Shown here in pieces: positions 39,661-50,517 of a stretch of 64,000 nt of DNA. Source of the stretch: Hoplostethus atlanticus (lineage: Eukaryota > Chordata > Actinopteri > Trachichthyiformes > Trachichthyidae); NCBI GenBank assembly GCA_034670405.1, contig JAXDDX010000052.1:1922001-1986000 (forward strand), in the 5' to 3' direction. The notes under the pieces were generated by a model. That model saw nothing but the letters and a program-made list of their open reading frames with translations. It had not been told where the DNA came from and did not search any database. The translations under genes and the position numbers were made by a program. Every line of letters begins with the position of its first letter. Position 1 is the first letter of the stretch.

Positions 39661-42500
39661 TTAAAAGTGCTTTGCACCATCATCTGCAGAATGTGTTGAG
39701 ACAAAATGTAAGTGTTAAAAGGAGTAATTGACTTCTTGATTTTTTTAGTCTGCTGACAAAACATTCATAAAATTGTTAATATAACATACTTAGACAGGTT
39801 TTATTTTTGTGTCTTCGAAGGAAAACATCCAAACTATTAAAATTGATGGTCAAATATGCAGCTAGTAGCTGCTACGTCTCTTTGAATATCAAGCCCTCAT
39901 GGTATGTCTTTTATTGTTCCAATAAACCTAAGCTTATGTGACCTCCAGTGCATATTAGACCATTCACTGTATAAATACAACATGTTGACAAAAATGTGTT
40001 TCTAATAAAACTAGAAAATATACATTTGAATTTTAACAGATTTTCTTTGGAGCGGGCTACCTTTGCGTTACGGTGCGTTATGGTATTACCGAGAAGGGGG
40101 GGGGGGGCTGTCAGAGAAACCATACATCACAGGGCTGCTGTTTAAGGCAGCTATCAGGCCAGTGTCACTCATTTTCATAATGAACGCATTGTGTACATGT
40201 CTCGTTTTCTATTCATTTGGAGTGTGCAATAATTGGCCTTCGTAGACATCGTGACAGGTAAACATTTGTTAATTCTGATTAATGGCGTTCAAAACATTGG
40301 CTGAAATTGAAACGGCAGTCGCCGGAAACAAAGATGCACACATGCACACCTGAAAAAAAAACAGATCTCTTTTATGTATGCACTTGAGAAGGAGTCTATA
40401 AATGAGAACAAATTGTATAGATGTTTTTTTTTTTTTTTTTCACCTGCAGTTGTAGGAACAGACGTTTGCAGTATGAATATTGTGATGCTAATCCCAAACT
40501 GTCAACAAAGGCTTTTTTTTTCTGTTTCCATGCCGCTGCAATTCGCCGGTTCCTGACGGCCGTGGCTGCGGGGTTCTCTCTTTCCTCGACGTTTCTGAGA
40601 AACAATTCACAGATGGAACGGAGCGAGGGAAAGAGGGGGGGTTTTAAACGATGAGGAACTTTTTTCTGCTGACTTCATTTTCTCCCAGTCGTGGGTGGAA
40701 GGTGGCGGCGGCGACGGACTTTGGGGTTGGTTGCAGCCGACACAAGGGGGAGTTGTACTATTAAGTGCAGGGAATGATTTCACAAGTTATGCTGATGCCC
40801 TTTCTCTACAACCCCCCCCACCCCCCCATCCTCTTCTGCCTCCGCCTCGGATTCTTCGGGGCGCATTCAGTTACTCGAGGTCGTCGACTAATCATAAGCA
40901 GTTAGCTGTGCAACTGTGAAGGACAATGATGAAATTGCTGTGACTGTGGCTCTCCTGCTTGTTACAGTTTTATTAGCCCCGCTCGCGATATTATTATTCC
41001 CTGCAGCTTACTGTTCTTGCGGTGCGGTCTGATAGTTGGGAGGGTGGACTCTTCCTAACTTCGGCGGATACAGCCGTAATAGTAATCAAGCAGGCAAAAT
41101 ACGAGGCGTGATCTTTGCAGGGAGGATCAAAAAAAATTACCCGGAGTTGTAGGGAAAACGACTTGGCGGGATTGTGGGATGAAATCCAGGGAACCCTTTA
41201 TCTCCCTAACCCTTGCATGTGCAGTTAGGACCGTACGCAATCCCGGTTCTCCCCTGCCTCCAGACTGTAATCCACCATGAATTAATCATGGTCTTGAGAG
41301 TTAACCAAGCTTGGGAGGAGGGGGGGGGCCCCGGGGTCTTGGTGGGGCCCCGTGGAAGGATATAGGTCTCTGTTGAGCCCCTGGGCTTAGTCCCCCGTGG
41401 TAAAGCCACGCACCGCCGACTGACCGCCCCCCCCTCCCCCCGGGGGCCACGGCTCTTTAAATTCAAATCTCCTATCGATCGCTCATCAGCTATTGGTGCG
41501 AACTGACCTTGTAGTGGGGCGCTGGGAAAATAAAACCTTAACAGCATCGAATGGTTTTAAATGACGTTTTAAATTTCTGAGTGAGGACATTTGAATAGCC
41601 TACACACACCCAGTGGGATTCAGAATTAAGTGTGTGTGTGTGGTTAGTGGGGGATAAAGGCTAGAGGGGGGGGACGATACAAAATGGTTTACTTTAGGAG
41701 CCAAAATATTGAGCCGAAGCAAGGATCAGGCCCAGCAGGCGAACATCGAGATCATCAAACTGAGAGTTTTTTTTGTTTTGTTTTTTAGAGCCCCTCTCCA
41801 TATGAGTAGCATTTGGCTGCTGGTTTTAAATGCAGAGTGCCTCAGCTGGAAGTGCACCCTCCTCTGAGGGAACGTTAGCGTAAGCACACAAACACATGGC
41901 ACAAGTCCTCGTCTCCCCTCAAACAAATGACACATGTTGGGGAGCCAATTTCTTGGCCGGCGATGAGAAATGCTGTTAATCAATGGAGCGGGGGGTTTGG
42001 TTGATCGCTGAGCCACATTTATTTTTATTTTTTTCTCTTGGCTCAGTACTCAGCGAGCGGGTGATACGCAGCCATGTAGCCCGCCTGATAAGCTGACCTC
42101 TGCTGACAAGCGGGTTTGTTTTTGCCGTCTCACTACTCTTTCTGCCGCCGCCTATCCTCTCGCACAGCAAAAAGACAGGAGGGGTCATTTACCTCAGAAG
42201 AGATGGCAAATGTACAGTTTCATTGAAATGGTCTGTGGTGTTCTTACTGTTTAAAGTAACAATCCACAACATTTTCATATAAATAAATATGTTTTGCTCC
42301 TCCCTATCGCTAATTGATTTAGCACAATAGTGATTCAACCTCTAGCCAGGTCATGAAAGCTTTTACATTTGCTGTTCTAGACACTGACAAAATCTTAAGG
42401 TGCACAGGAAGTGATGTGATTGACATTTCCAGTTTGTTTGACATCAATGCATACAAAGAAAAAAAAAAAGAGAATGCATACAAGAGAGAAAATCCAAGGA
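39661..42500. other. Downstream intergenic region
   Basis: No gene is supported. G or C runs occur at 40098-40107, 40811-40830, 41315-41325 and 41430-41440, and a T run at 40421-40440. Unique stretches at about 40860-41060 ('cgactaatcataagcagtta', 'gcgatattattattccc') and 41940-42060 ('gctgttaatcaatggagcg') could be regulatory. GC-rich frames near 41200-41550 are compositional. Confidence 0.4.
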
Positions 42501-42504
42501 AAAA

Positions 42505-42615
42505 GACGTCGATTGACAGGTGATGTCTGGGCAAGTGCAAAAACACTGCAATGAGCACTTAGCAATAAGATGGAGACAATATCTCGCGGATAGCCACTTT
42601 AAAAAATAAGTATAA
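42505..42615 (+). repeat. Dispersed repeat, family I, copy 2
   Basis: Matches 2818-2950 through 'gattgacaggtgatgtctgg', 'acactgcaatgagcac' and 'agatggagacaatatc'. It is diverged, with lost CpGs in this copy (cgcgg to tgcaa type changes). Confidence 0.55.
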
Positions 42616-42853
42616 TGTAGGTGGAATGCCTGTGATGAAAATGACTCGCCATAAATTGAACACGCTCTTTAATACCGTTGGCTGGACTGTACAGGACATG
42701 AAAGCAATGGAGCAAAATGTATAATATGATTCCTTTTGCTTTGTAGGTGTCCATGTGTTTATTGTATATTAAAAATAAATCTACAGCCAATGAGGATTGA
42801 GTATTCTCAGCGGCCAAAGTAAAATGTGTGTTATCCACTTAAAGAAATAATTA

Positions 42854-43267
42854 ATGGGCAGTGAAGAAGTAAAGATGGCTCTCCAGAGACTGAGGTGTGT
42901 GAACTTTCTCGGTGAGTTGGTTAAAGCAAAAAGAAAGACTGGAATCTGCAAAGTCATCAAGCAACGCCACCTGGAGTCGCTCCATTCACAGCTAATACAC
43001 GATCAAATTTGTGGACACTGTGACAGTATCCAGGGCGATTCTCCACAGATATGGATGCATTTTCTGGTTCTGAACCTTTTGCCTTGCTGTGAATTTAATT
43101 TGGGTGAAAAATCACGAGCAATCAAAGCTCATAAACATACACGGGGTGGCAGGGCACCTTCTCTGGATTCTAGCTTGGAGATAGTTTTGAAACTTTCGTT
43201 ATTTAGAATGAATAACAAAATGCACTTGCTGGTGCATCACTACCACGACTTATATCCAGTGATGTAG
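42854..43267 (+). other. Unusually long open frame, unrecognised
   Basis: A 137-codon frame starting ATGGGCAGTGAAG in otherwise AT-rich, stop-dense DNA. The peptide is basic and His/Leu-rich with no domain that I recognise. Its stop lies inside the left end of a family B repeat (43256 onward). It could be an exon of an unknown gene, a transposon remnant or chance. No splice sites or Kozak strength decide it. Confidence 0.15.
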
Positions 43268-43500
43268 TGGTGAGTTAAATAAGTGGACCTCCAGTCAGTG
43301 ATCATCATGAGACAAACAACCACCACTATGAACAAAAATCTATTATATTCTCAGAAGAACATTCATGCTTTTTCCCTTATGAGACCATATCTTCATTTAA
43401 CTTAGGTTACATCAGCTTCATACTACTTACTATGATCGATACCATGGTTTTAGGGAAATAAAGATTTATGTCAGCCCTAAAAGGGTGGGTAAATCCTATT
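43256..43500 (+). mobile_element. Family B hAT-like repeat, copy 2
   Basis: Begins 'cagtgatgtagtggtgagtt', whose reverse-complement partner (end of copies at 45.4 and 47.5 kb) is 'cagggatgtagtggagggta'. It shares 'cagtgatcatcat', 'aacaaccaccactatgaac', 'acatcagcttcatactactt' and 'aagatttatgtc' with copies 3 and 4. CAGNG termini suggest hAT. No target duplication could be defined. Confidence 0.6.
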
Positions 43501-43670
43501 CTGCAAATCAAAAGCAGACATGTTTATATGCCGTGTTCAACAGGGCGGACAATATGACGCTCTAGAGACGGGTTAAATGCTGGACCTTGACCCCAAGCAG
43601 AGCAGAATTTGACCCAGCTCTCAACCCCAATTTTGACCCGGGTTGACTCGTTGACTCATACTGACAACCC

Positions 43671-43716
43671 ACTACGGCTATGTGATACAGAAGTAGTTGT
43701 ATCACATAGCCGTAGT
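43671..43716. repeat. Perfect 19-bp hairpin
   Basis: 'actacggctatgtgataca' (43671-43689) and 'tgtatcacatagccgtagt' (43698-43716) are perfect reverse complements around an eight-base loop. It is the best hairpin of this size in the window and lies in AT-rich intergenic DNA beside 'gacccgggttgactcgttga'. It could be a small foldback transposon core or a structured RNA. Confidence 0.9.
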
Positions 43717-43739
43717 TTTAGTGATGCAAACGTTTCTCA

Positions 43740-45125
43740 GAGGCAGAGACGCTCTGGAGGCAAAAATAATCTCATTGGTTCAGTTTTTTTGGCTAACATT
43801 AGAAAGAGGAGCTAGCTAATATTAGTAGGCTTAGCGCTGTTGCTACTATCTGAAAAAATGCAATGTAGCCATAGTAAGTCATCAAGGTTAGTTAGCCTAG
43901 TTGACCTTCCAAGTTCAAACTAGTCAAACTAGCCTTTAGCTAACTAGGTAAGCTAGTTAACTAGCCTGCTGACCTTCCAAGATCATGAATACCATGAATG
44001 AATAAATGAATGAAAAATAAGTAATTTCCACTTATATCTTCAATTATATTATGACCTTCTTTGTCATTCAAGTTTACCAGTTAGCTAACTCTTTGGTTGT
44101 TTGGTTCCGTCGACTGAGGTTTAACTCAACTAAAAATAAAACCAACAAGATTATTTCTGCCTCCAGAGCAGCTTTGCCTCCACAATAATGTTTTTCATAA
44201 CTAAAACTCCAATCTGTTATACAGAATGAGTATAGAACTGAATGTTTTATACATAATTAGTATGTAACTCATTGTAGTAGGATTTACATAAAGAAATTGC
44301 CCATGTAACAAACAATGTGTTCACCCAGGGAGGAAAGTATACTCATTCAACAAAGTGGAAAGTGTACTAATTTCCCCCTGGAGGATGTCCTGATGGTATG
44401 TAAGGTCTGTAGGTTGGCCTGATTAGCACAGAGCATGGAGTGTGTCTACACCATCTGACCCACTGAGTGATATTCATTTGTCATTCACATATTGGAGACC
44501 AACTGCTGTGTTTTTAGCTCAGGGCAAGGGTTCTCTCACTGAGTTGTTTGTGTCTGATTGCACTGGTAATTTCCCATTGTGGTAAAACATGGAATTCAGA
44601 TTTGAGCGTAAAATCTGTTTATAATGTCTACAACCTGGCTGTTGAGTTTGTGTATTTTCTCTTGTGAATTGGGCAATTCAGTGATCTTTGGCCAGCCATC
44701 TGTTTTGATTGAAAAAGGCCTTTTTCCTATATTACTACACGATAACTCTTTGAGTGTATCCTTTAGAAATGCACAGTGATTGTTAGGCAAAGTTACACCC
44801 TTTCACAACAACAGGACCCCTACAATTTTCTCAAACTGCAAAGGACCAGTTTTAGGCAGAGCAAATTCTATCTTTGGGTATCTTGGGCAAAATGTTTTTG
44901 TCATCTGACTTCAGAAACAGCTTTGCATCCAGTTATCCTGTCCACCGCAAAGGCTTGAGGTAAGCAAGCAATTATATGTGTGAGATATTGGTCTTCAAAT
45001 TGCTAATAATTGAAATTTCTAATGACTTGCACTATACATACTAGCATTTGCATTGGCCTACATGAAGCATACATTTTAGTTGCACTACATGTTAGCATAA
45101 TTGTGAAGGGTTATAGGTCTTATCA
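43740..45125. other. Intergenic, AT-rich, no gene seen
   Basis: Contains short imperfect 'ctagttagc/gctagttaac' inverted words at 43885-43975 and otherwise unremarkable AT-rich DNA. Confidence 0.35.
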
Positions 45126-45126
45126 G

Positions 45127-45388
45127 CGATGTGCAAACTATGATCTCCAATCAGTGATCATTATAAGGCCATCATATAACAACCACCAATATAAACAAAA
45201 ATCAATTATATAGTCAGAAAAACATTAATTTATTCCCTCTTTCATCAGTCTGATACAACTTACTATGATGTATACTGTGAACTTTCCTCACAAAGATTTA
45301 TGTCGGTGGGTAAACTCTTTTCTACAAATAAAATGGTGGATAAAATAAGTGGGTTTAGGTGGGTTTACCCTCCACTACATCCCTGGGA
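45127..45388 (+). mobile_element. Family B hAT-like repeat, copy 3
   Basis: Starts 'cagcgatgtgcaaactatga' and ends 'ccctccactacatccctg'. The interior 'cagtgatcattataaggcc', 'caaccaccaatataaacaaa' and 'ataaaataagtgggttta' align with copies 2 and 4. The ends are inverted repeats with 'cagggatgtagtggaggg' as the better preserved one. Confidence 0.6.
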
Positions 45389-45990
45389 CATACGCTCAGT
45401 AAGGATTCTCATAGGGCAGTGCCTCCTAGTGGTTGGGCAAAGACTCTTGGTAGAGCAACTTTAAACTTGGCTTTAACCACTTTCGAAACTCCCCTTAAAC
45501 CAGGCAGGTAAATTACTAAATTAACAAATTAACAAATTCAAATTTACGCTAACATTCTTGGCAAAAATGCCTCTTAAGGGGGTCAAGGGGTTGAGATAAA
45601 AATAAAAAGGAAGACAGGCCAACAGAACAAACAGTAAGCAAATAATATAACACAGACAGGAATTCATAACTTTATGAGGCTTTGTGTTTGGGGAGCTACA
45701 ATTAGAAGCTATATTTATTACTTTTATAACATTATGAATAAATATTAGAACGAGTAAACCCCACAGCCAAAACACCAAAGCCGTAATACTCTCATTTCAG
45801 AATTGTTCACTGCTTATAGGGCCTCATGGGCAAATTGATTTTTGTTATTTTCTGCCAGCTTAGCATTTTTTCTACTGTGGCATTATCAGAGTGTGTTTGA
45901 GCAACTGGCTAAATGCACCGCTGTATGAAAGCCCTTATCACCCAAACACACTGTAACTTCAGCTCCAGGTGTTCACTGCCATGTTACTGT
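45389..45990. other. Intergenic, no gene seen
   Basis: AT-rich; nothing recognisable as a gene, RNA or repeat. Confidence 0.3.
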
Positions 45991-45994
45991 ACCG

Positions 45995-46140
45995 AGCACA
46001 CATGGCCACGTTGCTAATTAAAGCAATCCTGTGCTTATCCTAAGAGGGAAATACCTGGATTAGAGGGAGATTTGCAACTCAAACCTGAGACACGGCTAAT
46101 CAATTTAAAGCCATTAGACAATTAATTCACTTTGGTGGAG
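45995..46140. promoter_or_regulatory. Candidate cis-regulatory element, TAAT-rich
   Basis: Unique block with 'gttgctaattaaagcaatcc', 'acctggattagaggg', 'cggctaatcaatttaaagcc' and 'gacaattaattcactttgg'. It lies about 6-7 kb downstream of lhx1. The call is based on motif density only. Confidence 0.35.
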
Positions 46141-46334
46141 GGTGGATATTGCACATGCACTAATCTGGCCCCTAAGTTGTCACTGTGTGTACTGATGAGC
46201 GTTGAGTGCACCGTGTACATATACAGTGACAAGAACGGGCAGGCAACCCGCGCACAGGGAAGGAATAAACAAATGGCGTTTCCTGTTTGAGAAAGCAGAA
46301 CCAAGGAAGTTATGCCGCTTAACAGATATTGGAA

Positions 46335-46690
46335 AGTCTGAAATTCTGACTTCCAAGTAGAAAAGTCAAGCATGATGTTTTCCAACCCTGAGGTTTTTGA
46401 GATGCAGTTAGCTAACACCACATCAAGATGGCGGCGTACACTGCATCACTTTTAACATGTTTATAATCCTCAAAATATACTTAGGTTTGATTTTCAGCAT
46501 CACATGACCTTAAATCTATCAAAACAGCTGTTTGGTAAAAGGTAAAACACATAAATTTGCACTTACAGTTGTTCCATGCTAAGTAGCTAGCTAACGTTGC
46601 TAAATATCATAACGTAAGCGGTTGCCTGAGGAACAGTATGTTACGTAATTCCCACTGGGAATTTCTGACTTTGAATGGAGCATTAGACGA
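46335..46690. mobile_element. Probable DNA-transposon fragment (family E)
   Basis: 'tctgaaattctgacttcc' with 'aagtagaaaagtc' at the left and 'cactgggaatttctgacttt' with 'gaatggagcatt' at the right face each other as imperfect inverted ends about 340 bp apart. Similar words occur at 11495-11655. Confidence 0.4.
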
Positions 46691-47350
46691 AACTGTATGA
46701 GCTGAAAATCACAATTTTTCAAAATAAAAGTTCTCAAAGATGCTAGGGGCCACAACATCCTGGGTTCCAATCTGACATGGTACCTTTGTCAGATGCCCTA
46801 GCCCTATCTTTCCTCTGCAAACTGTCTAATGAAGCAAAAAAAAAAAAAAAAAGATTATATTATTTGTCCTTAATGTAGAGGAGTCTGTGATCTCTTTCTT
46901 TTTGGTGAATTGGCAGTAAGTAAGTAAGCAAGCTAAATCTGTCTTGACAGCAAGGTTTCGCAAGAGGGGTGGGGGGACTGATCTACCCTTCTGACTGGCA
47001 AATACATTTAAAGCAAACCGTAGCAGGTAGCAATAAAAAGATCCACAATTGCTCGTTGGGAGCTCCAATCACAACAAAACCAACCTTATCATTACTGGCT
47101 TCAAAATGGGCAGCCATATTGGAGCTGTTTCACTTTGGTTGTGATTAGGACGGAGGAAAGTGGGCATCACCCCTCCAACGTGGTCTTCGGTCTAGTGCGT
47201 ATGATTGCAGGGACGAGGGTCCCAAGCAGTTCGCCATGCATGAGAAATAATACATCTTCTCATGGACATCTTGATACCGACAACTTTGTTTAGAAGCTTC
47301 TGGTCTGAGAACTTCAATTTTTTCCCAAATGCTCCGTGGTGTGTGTTAGC

Positions 47351-47546
47351 GGTGATGTAGCGGTGAATAAAAAAAGGAGGGCAAAGTCTGGCACGCAAAC
47401 ACCAATATAAAGAAAAATCAATTATCTTTTGAGAAAAGCATTAATTCATGTAACTTACATCAGTTTGATACTACTTATTATGAATTTACCTCATGAAGAT
47501 TTATGTTTGATAAAATAAAGGGATTACCCTCCACTACATCCTTGCA
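47351..47546 (+). mobile_element. Family B hAT-like repeat, copy 4
   Basis: Starts 'cggtgatgtagcggtgaata' and ends 'ccctccactacatccttg'. The interior 'aacaccaatataaagaaaaa', 'acatcagtttgatactactt' and 'gaagatttatgt' match copies 2 and 3. At about 195 bp it is the shortest copy. Confidence 0.6.
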
Positions 47547-47635
47547 TGTAAGTAAATGTTCTATGGTATTTCTATGGTTCTAAGTGTATTTATTGAATAT
47601 TGAATATATAATTTATTGCATATGTGCAAATATAT

Positions 47636-47865
47636 AAGCAGCTCTGTTATTCAGTTTCATTAGATACAAAGATATGGAACATGTGTGCATATATACTGTA
47701 TGCAAAGCTATAGTGGGGGGAACTGAGTAATACTTCAACCACACATTGTCTTTAAGCCTAGAAAAAATTGGGTCTGAATATTTAAAAAAAAAAAAAACAT
47801 TCATTCCAATTAAAGCAGGCCTGTGCAAGTGCAGCCAAGCAGCTCTGTTATTCAATTCCATTAGA
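47636..47865. repeat. 29-bp direct repeats 200 bp apart
   Basis: 'aagcagctctgttattcag' followed by 'tttcattaga' (47636-47664) recurs as 'aagcagctctgttattcaa' followed by 'ttccattaga' (47837-47865), 27 of 29 identical. An A run lies between them at 47781-47795. The cause (tandem duplication or a small retroelement) is unclear. Confidence 0.8.
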
Positions 47866-48639
47866 ATGAACGATGCAGCGGCATGCAACCATGCAGTTAA
47901 CAGGAATTAAAACCATAGGCAAGATGACGGATTACACGGGAATAAAGGTATGTGTGTGTGTGGCGGTGTGTGTGCATCCATGTACTTTTTTTCGCTTCCT
48001 ATTTTACCCAAATGGTACACATTTCAGTATTTTCCCAATACATGTATACTTGAATATTAAATCAAAATTGCTTTAACATTGAAATGTACTATGAGGTGTA
48101 CATTGTGGCTGCATGGCTTTCAGTGTACTTGTCAGTATTTGCCAGCTGTAGTTATTGCATGATGTATGGCTCTGTTCTTGATGCATGCATGACAGTTGGC
48201 AGTCATTAATCATAGTTAGAAGATAGGACATGGTTTAGGGGTCCCTTTTTTCGCTCTGGGTAAGTCTCATATAAGTTTAGCTCGGCGTTCACGAGGTCCA
48301 AAATACTGTAACTGTGTCTGAAACAGCGACTCGCAGATTTTATGATCGCCCGATTCCACGAGAGGCCTTCTTTTTCTTGTAAACACAGCACTACACAAGC
48401 CGGCAGACTTCCATTCATGCACTTTACGGTGCCTTGTTAAACAAATCCAATCAAAAGATTTGTTCTTTTCGCCGATTTTGCTTGAAAAAGCTGACCATTT
48501 CTGTTCTGCCGCTCAACATCTCGGCATTTTTGAGAACTAACGTCTCTTGAAGATGCGTGAGTGGGCGTGTCGGTGCCGGGCTCACCGAGTGTGTCTACAC
48601 TGGTAAAACGCCATGGTTGCGACACACCCACCTTCGCAG

Positions 48640-48800
48640 AGTAGACTAACCATGCATTTAATTAGAAACAAAAGCTGGAAATAATTAATTAGATGGCAAT
48701 TCCCTTTTTTTTTTACCCTTGCCAAACTTTATAATGGAGTAGATAGGCTGCTGGAATTTCACAGAAAATAATTCATTAAAATTGAAGACAAGGGGAGGCC
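48640..48800. promoter_or_regulatory. Candidate cis-regulatory element, TAATTA-rich
   Basis: 'catgcatttaattagaaaca', 'aataattaattagatggcaa', 'ctttataatggagtag' and 'aataattcattaaaattg' lie in unique sequence. A T run interrupts it at 48708-48715. Confidence 0.35.
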
Positions 48801-48857
48801 AGAAAGACAAATGGTCACTGTTCCACTTGAGTATTCCTCAATGGTTTCCTTGCAGAC

Positions 48858-48975
48858 ATTCAGGGTGGTCATGGTGCATGCACTGCTAGGGCCGGTGGTT
48901 CAATTCCCTCTGAGATTACCCGTACCGAAAACCAATGCCCTTCTTGCTACTGCGACACACCTTGAATAAAACCAC
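48858..48975 (+). mobile_element. SINE-like fragment with B-box
   Basis: 'ggtggtcatggtgcatgcac' is followed about 30 bp later by 'ggttcaattccc', a decayed RNA polymerase III B-box (GGTTCRANTCC), and by a short 'gaataaaa' tail. It looks like an old tRNA-derived SINE. The A-box is poor. Confidence 0.45.
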
Positions 48976-50515
48976 TCATTAAAGGGGCTGTAGAACAACA
49001 CAGGTCAGTAGAACTGTACGACAAATTTACCGCATCCTGGCCATAAAAATGAATGCCAGCATTGCGTAGACGAGGCATATCAAGTCTCCAACGTAGCTTT
49101 CCAAAGGGTGGCAATAGGGTTCTCCTTAAACTAAGTCGTTTAGGACGGGGCGGGCAGGAACTGATGCATCTGATGCTCGCTTGAGTCGGGATTACGCAGG
49201 TTTGTTTGTAGTTTATTTCAATTACAGCTGTTACACATGAGCATATCCAGATGCAGTCGCCGATCTTCCCTCTCCCTCTTCGTTCTGTGATTAAGGTGAA
49301 GGACTACTGGTCACTCGAAGGAGTGAGGGGGTAACTTGGCTTGGCTGGGTATAACTCCCCAGGAGAACACTCATTATGTTGGTCCCTGAATGGGGAGGCC
49401 TGGGCAGAGCAGCTTGTCAACCTGCAGACCAGGTACATATCAATGTCGGCTGTTTAATTCATGGTGCATGGTGGAATTAGCTTCCCAATTAGCAAGGTAG
49501 TTGGGCTTGGTAGCTGTATTTAAAGGCCCATTAAGTAATCTATGACCTCTACGTACCTCTATTGGCGACCGTCGGGAATTGCAACAACACCCATTTCAAC
49601 AGATCTCCTCCTACACAAGTCTCCGGAACCGGAAAATAGAAAGAAATATAGCACCGTAAAGGCTTCTGCTACGGTACAAAAAAATAAGCATCCACCGATT
49701 AAACAGGGTGACCAGGAGAATCCAGGTGAAAGCTGTGATTCCTTTATTGATTTCACCTTTAAATCCACTTCAGCCAAGAGATGGAGATGAAGGTGAGGAG
49801 ATGTTAAAGAGGGTTTTCAGTCCTCTTGACGATCATGGATGATGCAGAATGGGTGCAACTCAACAGTAGGAAGGCCCTAATATGTATTTTCTTTAAAGGC
49901 AGGTTCTTCTTTTTCCATCAACTTGTTTATGTACTATCAAAACCTCACTGGGCGATTTGCCACTAGTCGCATTCTGGGAACAAGACAGGAACAAGTGCAA
50001 TAGATAAAAGAGAAAGGACAGCATTTACACTCCAATTAGTATGTTTAGAGCCTTGTCCTGTATCAAATGCAGAAAACGCAGCTTGCAGCCTCCTCCGTAA
50101 TGAGTCATTGAACCACGGCTCTGAATGGGCCTCCTCCGTCACTGTCACGTCCGCTGAGTGCCTCGGTCACATTCAAATTGGCCCCCGAGTCCACGGGCAT
50201 TGATAAAGGGTCTGTGTGGCGGTGGTGGTAGGCGCGCAGGCTAATTCCTCCAGGCTGGTCCTAAGGCAGTCCAGTCGCTGTCCATCACCTCCCCGTTATT
50301 TGCATTGGCCCCAATCAGTCCAGAGCAGTGATCAATGCGGACCCAAAGTGAGCTTTCTTGCAGCATTAGGAGCTGCTTTCCATCACATCCATTAGGTACA
50401 GGCCCGGGAAAGGCTTTAGACGCTGAATGGATGTTGCTAGGACAGCGGCGACGTTGAAAATATAGTTTCACAATGAATGTTGAAAGTCGAAATCAGGACC
50501 TACATATCTTTCTGA
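48976..50515. other. Intergenic, with one repeat fragment
   Basis: At 49520-49795 'aaggcccattaagtaatcta' and 'tgacctctacgtacctctat' begin a stretch resembling a common fish interspersed repeat. The 82-codon frame inside is not recognised. Unique sequence at 49880-50440 could be regulatory ('ctccaattagtatg', 'ggttatttgcattgg' type words). No gene is supported. Confidence 0.35.
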
Positions 50516-50517
50516 TA

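Noticed and set aside
47636-47865. LTR retrotransposon solo ends
   Set aside because: The direct repeats are only 29 bp, with no TG...CA ends, primer-binding site or coding sequence.
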